From positions 4,712,001-4,776,000 of the forward strand of contig OZ250179.1 of assembly GCA_965238125.1 (NCBI GenBank): 64,000 nt of DNA. Reading direction: 5' to 3'. The notes beneath the pieces were generated by a model, which had not been told where the DNA came from, made no database searches, and saw only the letters and a program-made list of their open reading frames with translations. The translations under genes and the position numbers were made by a program. Shown here piece by piece: positions 37,650-46,290 of this stretch. The stretch's first letter is position 1; every line of letters begins with the position of its first letter. The DNA comes from UBA6623 sp965238125 (lineage in GTDB: Bacteria; Acidobacteriota; Terriglobia; Bryobacterales; UBA6623).

Positions 37650-38423
37650 TTACTCCGCTGCTGTCGTGGGCTGGGCAGCCTTTTTGCTTTCCTCGAAACG
37701 CACGATCAAGGTGATTCGGCGGTTCGAGGGGTCGTCGGGCTCATCGGCATTGCGGAGTTGCCCGTCGGCGAAGCCGCGGACTTGTACGACCCGGCCCGGG
37801 TCAAGCCCGGCCTCGGCCATGAGGCGGCGGGCGGCATTGGCGCGCTCGACCGAAAGCTCCCAGTTCGTGTATTTCTCGCGTCCTCGAATCGGCTTGGCGT
37901 CGGTGTGGCCTTCGATGATGATCTTGTTAGGCAGCTTGTCGAGTTCCCCGGCGATGAGCTGGATCACCTGCTTGCCCGATCCGCTGGGCTCGGAGTTGCC
38001 GCTTTTAAAGAACATGCCTTTCGCGTCCTCGAGCAACTCGATGCGCAACCCCTCGCCGCTGACCGTGGCGACGACGTGATCCCGGAGTTGATCGAGCTCC
38101 GGCATCTCCTTCATGGCCTCGGCCAGCTTTTCGGCCAATCCGTTCAGGTCGTCTTGGCCGATCGTCATGCTGGGTTGCGCCGCGCCCCACTTCTCCGCGA
38201 AGCCTTGCGGATCATGAAAATACGACGCAACGGCGGCCTTTTCTTCGCTGTCGGCGGCGTTCATCATCCACAACACCATGAAAAGCGCCATCATGGCGGT
38301 GACGAAGTCCGCGAAGGCCACCTTCCACGCGCCGCCGTGGTGGCCCCCGCCCTTGTACACCTTCTTGATGATGATCGGGCCGGCCCCGCCCGACTTGCCG
38401 TCTAACGCTTCTTCCCCTTGCAT
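37650..38423 (-). CDS. motB: Flagellar motor stator protein MotB
   Basis: Peptidoglycan-anchored stator subunit. The plug/transmembrane region is GGAWKVAFADFVTAMMALFM with the proton-carrying Asp in ADFV. The OmpA-like C-terminal domain is visible in IIIEGHTDAKPIRG and NWELSVERANAARRLM. 257 residues from ATG 38423. As sequenced, the upstream motA frame runs into it without a stop, giving an apparent 550-residue fusion, but this depends on one extra C (see motA). No other flagellar gene is in the window. Confidence 0.92.
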   Translation of the reverse strand: MQGEEALDGKSGGAGPIIIKKVYKGGGHHGGAWKVAFADFVTAMMALFMVLWMMNAADSEEKAAVASYFHDPQGFAEKWGAAQPSMTIGQDDLNGLAEKLAEAMKEMPELDQLRDHVVATVSGEGLRIELLEDAKGMFFKSGNSEPSGSGKQVIQLIAGELDKLPNKIIIEGHTDAKPIRGREKYTNWELSVERANAARRLMAEAGLDPGRVVQVRGFADGQLRNADEPDDPSNRRITLIVRFEESKKAAQPTTAAE

Positions 38424-39260
38424 GCTTTCTCCATCTCTATGGAAGGTAGGCCGGTCGGCGTGAGGAATAGTCCGCCGCGCGAACTCAAGCGCCATGATCG
38501 GCGGATGCCCCTTGACGAAGGCGATGAGGCCCGCCTTCAGCACGAGAAAATAGGCCGCCTCGCCCTCGTCGACCGAGGCCATGGCTTGCGCCAACGGGGC
38601 CAGGAAGCCGTAGCAGGTCAAGATGCCGAGAAAGGTTCCCACTAACGCCGCCGCGACCTTGTAGCCCAGTTCCTCGGGCGGGCCCCCCAGCGCCTGCATC
38701 GTAATGACGATGCCGAGCACTGCGGCCACGATGCCGAGGCCCGGCAGTGCGTCGGCCACGGTGGTGAGCGAATGCACCGGGGCTTCCTTCTCGGCATGGT
38801 GCACTTCGAGGTCGGCGTCGATCATCTGGTCCAGGTCGAAGGGAGGAATCCCGCCGCTGATCGCCATCCGCAAGGTGTCGCAAACGAAGTGGGTCGCGTG
38901 ATGGTCGGCGAGGAAGCGTGGGTACTTCTTGAAAATGTCGCTCTTGAGAGGCTCTTCCACATCGACCTCGAGCTTCACCATGCCTTGTTTGCGGGCGGCC
39001 TGAAATATGTCGCTGAACATCTTCAGCGTTTCGAGATAGACAGCGCGGTTATAGAGATTGCCTTTGAGCACCCGTCCGAAGTTCTTGAGCAGACGAGTGA
39101 TCACCGGCATCGGCGTTGCGATCACGAGCGTTCCCAACGCCGCGCCCCAGATGATGAGGAACTCGGACGGCTGTATCAGAACGGCCATCGTTCCCCCGTG
39201 CATCAGGTAGCCGCCGAAAACGGAGCCGCTGACGATCAACATGCCGACAATCGCGAGCAT
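38402..39260 (-). pseudogene. motA: Flagellar motor stator protein MotA (one-base frameshift near 3' end)
   Basis: Stator channel subunit. From ATG 39260, preceded by AGGGGGG, it has the N-terminal helices (MLAIVGMLIVSGSVFGGYL), the cytoplasmic loop, and PGLGIVAAVLGIVITMQALG plus ALVGTFLGILTCYGFLAPLA. Near 38451 the frame changes: as written it runs on into motB, but dropping one base of GG (CC on the coding strand) gives PTFIEMEKACKGKKR-stop at 38402, a normal MotA ending and a normal 285-residue length overlapping the motB start by 22 bases. So motA and motB are separate genes with a single-base insertion here, natural or from sequencing. Confidence 0.9.
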
Positions 39261-39327
39261 GGTCCCCCCTGAAATGTCGTATCGGCCCGCCAAGGGCAAC
39301 AATTACTTCCCCGGGGGACCGAGGAGC

Positions 39328-39542
39328 ACGGGGGCTGTGAAGAAATTGGGGGCAGTCTTGCTTCCATGAATCCGCGGGGTTCATATTGCCGCCATGAAAA
39401 CGGGTGTCGGGGGCGAGGCAGGCGGGGATGGCGGGCTTCGTTCCCGCCGCCCTTTCAAGGCTCGGTTTCGTTTGATTCCGTACCTGGGGTCCCGCCTTCG
39501 GCTCCACCCCAGGCTGTATTCCCGCCGCTGCTTCGCGGCTTA
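39328..39542 (+). repeat. Structured repeat element (copy A), cut by IS630
   Basis: Starts GGGGGCTGTGAAGAAATTGGG upstream of motA. It contains the module CCATGAATCCGCGGGGTTCAT plus TTGCCGCCATGAAAA and the hairpin module CCTGGGGTCCCGCCTTCGGC...CCACCCCAGG, then GCCGCTGCTTCGCGGC. The right end is missing: IS630 begins at 39543, exactly after TTCGCGGCTTA. No gene inside. Confidence 0.75.
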
Positions 39543-39597
39543 TTGAGTCTCGCAAAATAAAGTGACACCTTTTTGGGGTACGTACGTCTTTGTATGT

Positions 39598-40613
39598 ATG
39601 GGAAATACAAAAGGCGTACGGCGGGATTTCGAGGCCCTGGAGAAGCGCCGTTTCAAAGCGATCCGGTTGGTCGAGCAAGGCTGTAGTCAGTCCGAGACAG
39701 CGAGGCGATTGAAGGTCGCGCGGCAAAGCGTCAGCGAGTGGCTGCGACGATACCGGCGTGACGGCGAAGCCGGGTTGCGCCAGGCCGGCCGCGCCGGCCG
39801 TAAGCCGCTGTTGGACGCCGCGCAGCTCGAACGCCTCGAGGCGTTGCTGCTGGAAGGCCCCGAGGCGCACGGCTTCCCGACGCCGCTGTGGAGCTGTCCG
39901 CGGGTCGCTCGTCTGATCGGAGACGAGTTCGGCGTGCGCTATCACGAGGGCCATGTCTGGAAGATCCTGCGGGCGCTCGGTTGGAGCCCGCAACGGCCCG
40001 TCGGCAAAGCGCGGGAGCGCAACGAAGAGGCCATCCGCGGCTGGCAGCGCAAGACTTGGCCGGCCATTAAAAAAAAGCCCGCAAAGAAGAACGTACGATC
40101 GTCTTCATCGACGAAAGCGGATTGAGTCAGAAGCCGCATCGTTGCCGCACCTGGGCGCCGCGCGGCGAGACACCGGTGTTGGAGTTCAACTTCAACTGGG
40201 ACAAGCTGTCGGTGTCGGCCGGGCTGACGTTGCGCAACTTTTACTTCCGGCTCTATCCCGGCGCGATCGGCGAGCTGGAGGTCATCGACTTCCTGAAGGC
40301 TTTGGTGCGCCACATCGACGGCCCACTGCTGATCGTCTGGGACCGGCTGCCGGCGCACCGCAGCCGCCTGGTGCGGGAGTTCATCCAGCTCTCCGAGGAT
40401 CACATCGCAACGGAGTACTTGCCGCCCTATGCGCCGGAGTTGAACCCGGTGGAATACATTTGGGCGTACTGGAAGCAGCACGAGTTGCCCAACGTCTGCC
40501 CGAAGGACTACTGGGAACTCGACGAGCGCGCCCGCAAAGCGCTGCGGCGAATGCGCCGCAAACCGCGCTTGATTACCGCTTTCTGGAAACAGTCCTCTCT
40601 TTGTCTCGATTGA
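39598..40613 (+). CDS. IS630 transposase, made by -1 frameshift
   Basis: DDE transposase in two frames. Frame A (39598-40125): helix-turn-helix and linker (CSQSETARRLKVARQSVSEW, winged-helix VRYHEGHVWKILRALGWSPQ). Frame B continues to 40613 with the catalytic core: Asp in TIVFIDESGLSQ, Asp in LLIVWDRLPAHRS, Glu in YAPELNPVEYIWAY. Frame A's WPAIKKK stands over eight A's (40069-40076); slipping back one base there gives KKKARKEERTIVFIDES, a continuous ~338-residue enzyme. The first Asp sits in frame B, so frame A alone cannot act. Two-frame organisation with an A-run is usual in IS630, so I treat it as programmed rather than broken. Confidence 0.85.
40069..40076 (+). other. A8 slippery site in IS630 transposase
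   Basis: The run ATT AAA AAA AAG in frame A can re-pair as AAA AAA AAA GCC in the -1 frame. The catalytic frame continues directly from there, with no stop between, to the VFIDES aspartate. Confidence 0.65.
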
Positions 40614-40668
40614 CAGTATATTATGCGAGACTCAGTAGGTCGTTTGTGAGTTCCCGGGCGAGAGGGAC

Positions 40669-40691
40669 GTCCACGTTTATGTCACACACCC
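40669..40691 (+). repeat. Solo ISKra4-type terminal repeat
   Basis: The inverse of this stretch, GGGTGTGTGACATAAACGTG, matches the ISKra4 right terminus at 3769-3791 at about 20 of 23 positions. No adjoining transposase is present. It is either the last trace of a deleted copy or a terminus of a non-autonomous relative. Confidence 0.55.
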
Positions 40692-40784
40692 GTGGGAGTT
40701 CGCGGGCCGAGATCCGTGGGGAGGATGCTACAATCCGATTGGCCCGATGCCATTAGCCCGATGCAGGCGGGGCCGGGAGACATC

Positions 40785-41648
40785 ATGCGAAAAACTTCCG
40801 CTGAAATCACGCGCCGCTCCATGATTGCCGGGACCGGGATGATGGCCGCCTCCGCGCCAAATGCCGAGGCGGCGCCGAAGAAAGCCGTTCGCAACGGCCG
40901 TCTCAAGCAGTCGGTCTGCAAGTGGTGCTATGGCGACATGCCGCTCGATGAGTTGGCCCGCAACGCCGCCGAGATCGGGCTCAAATCGGTCGAGCTACTG
41001 ACGGAAGAAGAATGGCCGGTGGTCGAAAAGCACGGCCTGATCTGCGCCGTCGGCATGGGCATCAACGAGATTCCCGACGGGCTGAATGACACGGCGAACC
41101 ACGCCGCCATGGAGAAAAATTTCCGGCGCTTGATCCCGTCGGCGAAAAAGCACGGTGTCCCGAACCTGATCTGTTTCTCGGGCAACCGCCGCAACCTCAG
41201 CGACGAGCGAGCGTGGGAGAACTCGGCGCTGCTGCTCAATAAAGTCAAAGCACCGGCCGAGGACGAGGGCGTGACGATTGTGCTCGAACTGCTCAACAGC
41301 AAGGTCAACCACCCTGACTATCACTGCGACACCACGCCTTGGGGTGTGGAGGTGATGAAACGGGTCGAGTCCCCGCGCGTGAAACTGCTCTACGACATCT
41401 ACCACATGCAAATCATGGAAGGAGATGTCATCCGCACTATTCGAGACAATATCCGCTACATCGGCCATTTCCACACCGGGGGCAACCCGGGCCGCCATGA
41501 AATCGACGCTACGCAAGAGCTGAATTACAAAGCGATCTGCGAAGCTATCGTGGAATTGAAATTCGACGGCTACCTGGCGCAGGAGTTTATTCCGGTGCGG
41601 GACCCGATGACGTCGCTGCGGGAAGCCGCGGCGATTTGCGATGTGTAG
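40785..41648 (+). CDS. Tat-exported hydroxypyruvate isomerase-like TIM-barrel protein
   Basis: Member of the Hyi/sugar-phosphate isomerase-epimerase (AP endonuclease 2 fold) group. It starts MRKTSAEITRRSMIAGTGMM, a twin-arginine signal ending near AEAA. Barrel motifs: SVCKWCYGDMPLDELARNAAE, LICAVGMGINE, VPNLICFSGNR, TIVLELLNSKVN (metal Glu), LLYDIYHMQIMEGD (metal Asp/His) and GHFHTGGNPGR, ending GYLAQEFIPVRDP (metal Glu). 287 residues. The start is ATG 40785, because longer versions only add a non-conserved leader. The true substrate of exported Hyi-like proteins is unknown; a periplasmic sugar is inference. Confidence 0.85.
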   Translation: MRKTSAEITRRSMIAGTGMMAASAPNAEAAPKKAVRNGRLKQSVCKWCYGDMPLDELARNAAEIGLKSVELLTEEEWPVVEKHGLICAVGMGINEIPDGLNDTANHAAMEKNFRRLIPSAKKHGVPNLICFSGNRRNLSDERAWENSALLLNKVKAPAEDEGVTIVLELLNSKVNHPDYHCDTTPWGVEVMKRVESPRVKLLYDIYHMQIMEGDVIRTIRDNIRYIGHFHTGGNPGRHEIDATQELNYKAICEAIVELKFDGYLAQEFIPVRDPMTSLREAAAICDV

Positions 41649-41939
41649 ATGTGGATTGAGCCTCGGGGCCGGGATCACCGCCACGCGACGGGCTCAATCT
41701 GACCGAACTCTTCCTCGATGATCCGGTTGATCTTTGCCGTCCCCTTGCGCGGACCCCGCAACTTGCCGATCGAAGGGTTGTTCTTAGACGAGTCCGCTTC
41801 ACGCCGGACAAAGCCGCGGCGACGCCGCGCAGAGGTTGTCGCTGACCAAGTGCGGTGCTCCCACCGCCTTCCTTCGGGTTGAAGGGCTCACCGCATACCG
41901 CTCGATTACTCTCGCGGCTCGGTTTGGCTGATTTCACGC
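41649..41939. other. Convergent intergenic region, no gene identified
   Basis: Lies between the ends of the isomerase gene and nagA. The minus strand has an open run reading NNPSIGKLRGPRKGTAKINR then IIEEEFGQIEPVAWR-stop (about 41680-41800), protein-like in composition but not recognised and without a start; it may be a fragment. A small palindrome GCGGTG-GGAG-CACCGC lies near 41850. Confidence 0.35.
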
Positions 41940-43061
41940 CTAACTTAGGGTTTCGATCACCTCGAAGCTTTGCGCTTCCGGGTTGTGGCGGAAGAAGATC
42001 AGGTCGGCCAAATCGCCGGGGGCCAGGAAGCCTTGGCGGCTTTCTAGATTCATGGCGCGGGCGGGGTTGACGGTGGCGGTTTCGAGGGCTCGGGCTAACG
42101 AGAGGCCGGTGAAGCGCATGAGGTTTTCGAGCGCGCGGTCCATGCGGAGGGCGGAACCGGCTAAGCGTCCCGACTCGGGTAGGCGGACGCTGCCGTCTTC
42201 ACTTAGTTTCAATTCAACATGGCCCAGCCGGTAAATGCCGGGGGCGCAGCCGGCGGGGGCGACGGCATCGGTGACGAGGATTGATTTCTCGGGTGTCTTG
42301 GCGCGCACGGCGACTTTCACGAAAGAGGGCGGCAGGTGAATGCCGTCCACGATGAAACCGGCGTAGAGTTCATCGCTCGCCATCTGCTCGATGATGTAGT
42401 TGGGATGGCGGCGGATCATGGCGTGCGCGCCGTTGCCGAGGTGGGTGCTCATCGTCGCGCCGGCGGCAACGGCGTCGCGAATTTGTTCGGGCTCCGCGCC
42501 GGTGTGGCCGAGTGAGACAACCACGCCTTTCTCGGTCAAGTATTCGATCAGCTCGAGTGCCCCCCCGACCTCGGGAGCCAGGGTCAAGAGCCGAATTTGC
42601 CCCTCGGCGGCCTGCTGAAATTCCTCGAATTCCTCGATCGAGGCGGCTCGCGCGTACTCGATCGGATGCGCGCCGCGGGGTCCGTCGTGCGGCGAAATCC
42701 AGGGGCCTTCGAGGTGGAAACCGGCGATCGAAGCACCGTGGGGGAGTTCCCGCTTGGCCCGCGCCAGGTTGGCGAGCGCTCCGCGAATGTTCGCGTTGGA
42801 ACCGGTGATGACGGTGGGGTAGAGACGAGTGACGCCGGTCGCGCGCTGCACATCGATCGAACGACCGATTTCCTCGATCGGCGTCTGGGGCGAGTTGTAA
42901 TCCACCCCCGCGAACCCGTTCACCTGCAGGTCGATCAACCCGGGAGCGACCCAAAGACCGGCCGGATCGTCGTCCGAGGGCCTGGTCGTTTCGATGCGGC
43001 CGTCGGGGATATGGAGAGCGATCGGGCGGCCCGTGACAGGCGACAGTGCGTGGTAGTCCAT
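41940..43061 (-). CDS. nagA: N-acetylglucosamine-6-phosphate deacetylase
   Basis: Removes the acetyl group from GlcNAc-6-phosphate in amino-sugar and peptidoglycan recycling. Amidohydrolase motifs: APGLIDLQVNGFAGVDY, GFHLEGPWIS (metal Glu), VVSLGHTGAEPEQI and STHLGNGAHAMIRRHPN (metal His residues), ILVTDAVAPAGCAPG (catalytic Asp), and GDLADLIFF near the end. 373 residues from ATG 43061; the open frame upstream to 43394 overlaps the divergent transporter gene and is rejected. A BadF-type kinase 3 kb away could supply the phosphorylated substrate. Confidence 0.93.
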   Translation of the reverse strand: MDYHALSPVTGRPIALHIPDGRIETTRPSDDDPAGLWVAPGLIDLQVNGFAGVDYNSPQTPIEEIGRSIDVQRATGVTRLYPTVITGSNANIRGALANLARAKRELPHGASIAGFHLEGPWISPHDGPRGAHPIEYARAASIEEFEEFQQAAEGQIRLLTLAPEVGGALELIEYLTEKGVVVSLGHTGAEPEQIRDAVAAGATMSTHLGNGAHAMIRRHPNYIIEQMASDELYAGFIVDGIHLPPSFVKVAVRAKTPEKSILVTDAVAPAGCAPGIYRLGHVELKLSEDGSVRLPESGRLAGSALRMDRALENLMRFTGLSLARALETATVNPARAMNLESRQGFLAPGDLADLIFFRHNPEAQSFEVIETLS

Positions 43062-43176
43062 GGTAGATTGAGGGGCTTGCCGCAGGGGTAGTTTCCCATA
43101 CTGCCGACGTTCCGACAAGCGGCTTCGCGACGGCCGATCGCGACCGAGCCGGACACCACTCCACACCAAACCGCCG

Positions 43177-44181
43177 ATGATCGAAACCACGCAACTGTCA
43201 CGAGGAGTTCTCGGCGGAGTGTTAATGGGTTTGGCGAACTTGGTGCCCGGCATTTCGGGCGGCACGATGCTGTTGGCGGCGGGCGTGTATCCCCAGTTCA
43301 TTGGCGGCATCGCCGAGGTGACGACGCTGCGTTTTCGGGTGAAAACGCTGTCGTTGCTCGCGGCGGTGGGCGGCTCGGCGCTGCTGGCGATCATCGCTCT
43401 GGCCGGGGTCGTGAAGGGGCTCGTGATCGATCACCGTTGGGTGATGTTCAGTCTGTTTATCGGGCTGACGCTGGGGGGCGTCCCGGTCGTGTGGCGGCTG
43501 TTGCGGCCGGCGACGGCGGCTGCGGCGGCGGGTTGCGCGGGCGGAGTGGCGCTGATGGCGCTGATGGCTTTTCTACAGCCCGGAGCGGCGGAAGCGAGCG
43601 CCGGCGAGCGGGCTTATTTGATGCTGTTTCTGGCGGGCGTGGGCGGCGCGTCGGCGATGATCTTGCCGGGCATCTCGGGCGGTTATATCTTATTGATCTT
43701 GGGGCAATACCTAACGATCTTGGGAGCCGTTGCCGATACGAAGACGGCGTTGACGGCCGCGGGAGGCCCCCGGTGGGACCAGTTGACCGAGGCGCTGCAT
43801 GTCTTCGTGCCGGTAGGCTTGGGAATCGTCGTCGGCGTGGTCGTGATCAGTAATCTGGTCAAAGTCTTGCTGGAGCGTGTTCAGAAACCGACGCTGGGCG
43901 TGCTGCTCGGATTGTTGCTGGGAGCGGTGTTGGGATTGTGGCCGTTTCAACAGGGTGTCGCACCGGAGCCAGGGGACTTGATTAAAGGGCGCGTGATGAC
44001 GGCGGAAGCGATCGCGTCACTCGACGCGAAGGACTTCCCGTTGGAGAGCTTCACGCCGAGCGGCGGGCAATGGGCTGCGGCGGCGGGGTTGATCGTGGGC
44101 GGTTTTCTGCTGACACAAGCGGTGGCGCTTGTGGGCGGAGGGGGAGAGCCGTCGGAAGCCGCGCCGGAGGCCGAGGAATAG
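43177..44181 (+). CDS. DUF368 / PopT-type polyprenyl-phosphate transporter
   Basis: Polytopic membrane protein of the DUF368 family, shown in other bacteria (PopT) to recycle undecaprenyl phosphate across the inner membrane. The two family signatures, NLVPGISGGTMLL (about residues 21-33) and ILPGISGGYILLIL (about 161-174), form the internal repeat. About nine hydrophobic segments; 334 residues with a short acidic tail. ATG 43177. Divergent from nagA with 115 bp between starts, so they may share a control region. The exchanger gene starts 18 bp downstream, making an operon likely. Confidence 0.88.
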   Translation: MIETTQLSRGVLGGVLMGLANLVPGISGGTMLLAAGVYPQFIGGIAEVTTLRFRVKTLSLLAAVGGSALLAIIALAGVVKGLVIDHRWVMFSLFIGLTLGGVPVVWRLLRPATAAAAAGCAGGVALMALMAFLQPGAAEASAGERAYLMLFLAGVGGASAMILPGISGGYILLILGQYLTILGAVADTKTALTAAGGPRWDQLTEALHVFVPVGLGIVVGVVVISNLVKVLLERVQKPTLGVLLGLLLGAVLGLWPFQQGVAPEPGDLIKGRVMTAEAIASLDAKDFPLESFTPSGGQWAAAAGLIVGGFLLTQAVALVGGGGEPSEAAPEAEE

Positions 44182-44199
44182 CTCCCCGGTGATTCAGCC

Positions 44200-45246
44200 G
44201 TGGAAGAAGCTCTACATCACTTTGTTTCCGAGCTGCACGGCGGTTTACTCGCGCTTGTCATCCTCGTGAGCCTGGCGGTGCTGGGCAAGGCGGCGGACTG
44301 GCTGGTGGGTGAAGCCGTCGCGCTGTCGGAGCGTTCGGGTATTCCGACGGTCGTGATCGGCGCGACCATCGTCAGCCTCGGGACGACCGCTCCGGAAGCC
44401 GCTGTTTCCGTCTTCGCCGCGCTGCAAGGCAGCCCGGGGTTGGCGCTGGGGAACGCCGTCGGCTCGATCGTTTGTGATACGGGATTGATCTTGGGCCTGG
44501 CGTGCATCTTGGCGCCGTTGCGGCTCGATCGCGCGATCGTCAATCGGCAAGGTTGGATCCAACTGGGCGCGGCCGCGGCACTGGTCGTGGGGTGCTTTCC
44601 GTTCAGCAATGCGGGACAAGTGTTCGTCGAAGGCGGGCGGCTGCCCCAGTGGGTCGGATTCGCATTTCTCGTTGCGCTGGCCGTCTATATGGTGCTGTCG
44701 ATCCGCTGGGCGCGCACGGGTGTGGCGACCGCGGCGGAGGCGGGGCATGGCGAAGACGGCGGAGCGGGCTCGATTGCCTTTGTGATATTGAAGCTGGCGG
44801 GTTCGCTGGTGCTGGTGGTGTTGGCGGCGCAAGTCCTGATTCCGTCGGTGCAGGAGGCGGCGACGCGCATTGAAATCCCGGAAAGCATCATCGCGGCGAC
44901 GCTGGTGGCTTTCGGGACCTCGTTGCCCGAATTGGTCACCGCCGTGACGGCGGCGCGGCGAGGCCACGGCGAACTGGCGGTGGGCAATGTGGTGGGCGCC
45001 GATATTCTCAACGTGCTGTTCGTGGCCGGGGCGTCGGCGGCCGTGACGCCGGCGGGTCTGATGGCCGGCGGGCATTTCTTCCTGGTGTTGTTCCCCGCGA
45101 TGCTGTTTATCTTGCTGACCTTCCGGATCGGGATTTTCGTCTCCGGCGACTCGTTGCGAAAACCTTTCGGATTTGTGCTGCTGGCCGCCTACGGGGTGTA
45201 CATGGTGGTAAGTTACCTGGTGCCGGGCGACGGCGCGGGCATGTGA
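44200..45246 (+). CDS. CaCA-family sodium/calcium (cation) exchanger
   Basis: Ten-helix cation antiporter. Both alpha repeats are clear: VSLGTTAPEAAVSVFAALQG with LGNAVGSIVCDTG (about 58-95), and VAFGTSLPELVTAVTAARRG with VGNVVGADILNV (about 236-273). The GTxxPE acidic residues line the ion path. 348 residues; GTG start at 44200, 18 bp behind the DUF368 gene, is the only start that keeps the first helix. The transported ion pair is inferred from the family. Confidence 0.9.
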   Translation: MEEALHHFVSELHGGLLALVILVSLAVLGKAADWLVGEAVALSERSGIPTVVIGATIVSLGTTAPEAAVSVFAALQGSPGLALGNAVGSIVCDTGLILGLACILAPLRLDRAIVNRQGWIQLGAAAALVVGCFPFSNAGQVFVEGGRLPQWVGFAFLVALAVYMVLSIRWARTGVATAAEAGHGEDGGAGSIAFVILKLAGSLVLVVLAAQVLIPSVQEAATRIEIPESIIAATLVAFGTSLPELVTAVTAARRGHGELAVGNVVGADILNVLFVAGASAAVTPAGLMAGGHFFLVLFPAMLFILLTFRIGIFVSGDSLRKPFGFVLLAAYGVYMVVSYLVPGDGAGM

Positions 45247-45291
45247 CCAGGGGCTTGCAGTCGTGGTGTCGTGTTCGCGGCGGAGGTGGTT

Positions 45292-45888
45292 ATGTTGGAC
45301 CTGTCGCGCTGCAGTTCAAGGACGCGGGATATTCTCAATTTAGCCAAGAGGGGAGAGCGGTTGATGCCGTTGGCCCCGGCGGGCTCGTTGAGGGGCGAGG
45401 GTTTGGAACGCTTGCGGGCGGCGTCGGCGGAGGAGTTACTCCCGGGTCCGATCAGGTCGAAAGAGTTCGCCGATTGCGTTCGCAGCGCGTTGTTTCTCTA
45501 CTTCTCGGCGATTGATGAATCCCACACGATTTCCCAGTCGATCAGCTCGTCGACGGGTAGTTTCCTGCATGGCATCATGCACCGGCAAGAGCCGGATTTC
45601 CCCAACTCGAAATATTGGTTTCGGCGGGTGGGTCGGCATGAACTCTTCCCTGCTTTGCGGGAGGCCGCGATCGAGCATTTGCGGTCAACCGGAGATGCGC
45701 CGGCCGAGCGGTTGGCGTCGGGGATCGAAAGCCGCGCGGAATGGGACCCTTTTTGGTTTGTGGATCAGTGCGAGGCGGTCGAGCGGGGGCGCGAGGCGGA
45801 TTTGGAACAGCCGCTGATGGAAGTGCAGCGGGTTGAGTGGCGGCTTGTTTTTGAGTATTGCCGACGGCGGGCTATCGGAGAAGAGTGA
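45292..45888 (+). CDS. Conserved-type protein of unknown function
   Basis: 198 residues, MLDLSRCSSRTRDILNLAKR, soluble and mostly helical, with no signal peptide. A block FLHGIMHRQEPDFPNSKYWF then FRRVGRHELFPALREAAIEH resembles the small acidobacterial and planctomycete cytosolic proteins that follow transport operons, but I cannot name a family. ATG 45292 preferred over GTG 45271; both follow the exchanger closely (25-45 bp), so it may be the third gene of that operon. Confidence 0.6.
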   Translation: MLDLSRCSSRTRDILNLAKRGERLMPLAPAGSLRGEGLERLRAASAEELLPGPIRSKEFADCVRSALFLYFSAIDESHTISQSISSSTGSFLHGIMHRQEPDFPNSKYWFRRVGRHELFPALREAAIEHLRSTGDAPAERLASGIESRAEWDPFWFVDQCEAVERGREADLEQPLMEVQRVEWRLVFEYCRRRAIGEE

Positions 45889-45924
45889 GATGGGCGAGCT
45901 GGTGGGCTAAGGTCGACTACGCGA

Positions 45925-46130
45925 AAAAGAGGGAACAGTCGCGTTTCGAGGAATTTGCGGGATTCATAATACGGCCGTGAGAATGGGGGCCTGCGGTCCG
46001 AAGCGTCGGGCGAGGGGTTCCTGCCGCCTTTCAGGGCTCGCCTGGGTGGGGGTTCTACCCAGGGTTCCGCCTTCGGCTCCACCCTGGGCCATATTCCTGC
46101 CGCCGCTTCGCGGCTCAAGGTGTTCGCGGT
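45925..46130 (+). repeat. Structured repeat element (copy B)
   Basis: Begins GCGAAAAAGAGGGAACAGTC, continues GCGGGATTCATAATACGGCCG and then a hairpin ACCCAGGGTTCCGCCTTCGG...CCACCCTGGG followed by CCGCCGCTTCGCGGC. These modules are shared, in the same order, with copies A and C and, inverted, with copy D. The right inverted end is not recognisable. It lies 37 bp behind the stop of the gene at 45292. No gene up to 46291. Confidence 0.7.
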
Positions 46131-46290
46131 CTTACCGGGGCCTAAACATAATGCACAATACTCTCGAAGGGGATTTTCGGAAGAGCCACCGATTTTCTCT
46201 GTCCATCAGCGTTGGAGACAAGCCGGTTCGACGAGAGAAGATCGAATGGTAATCCCCCTCTTTCGCCCGGGGCGGGTGGAGACGAGTGAG

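Larger units (their letters stand above)
39543..40635 (+). mobile_element. IS630-family insertion sequence (complete copy)
   Basis: 1093 bp, ends TTGAGTCTCGCAAAAT (39543) and, inverted, CTGAGTCTCGCATAAT (ending 40635), flanked by the TA target dinucleotide at 39541-39542 and 40636-40637. Encodes one transposase over two overlapping frames. It is inserted in structured repeat copy A. The 5' third matches the copy at 1-394. Confidence 0.95.

Noticed and set aside
37650..39302. A natural MotA-MotB fusion protein as a novel stator
   Set aside because: Removing a single base near 38451 gives a textbook MotA C-terminus and stop, overlapping the motB start. The indel explanation is much simpler.
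39598..40613. IS630 transposase as a broken pseudogene
   Set aside because: The two frames overlap at an A8 run in the -1 relation with all catalytic residues intact, which fits programmed frameshifting known for this family.
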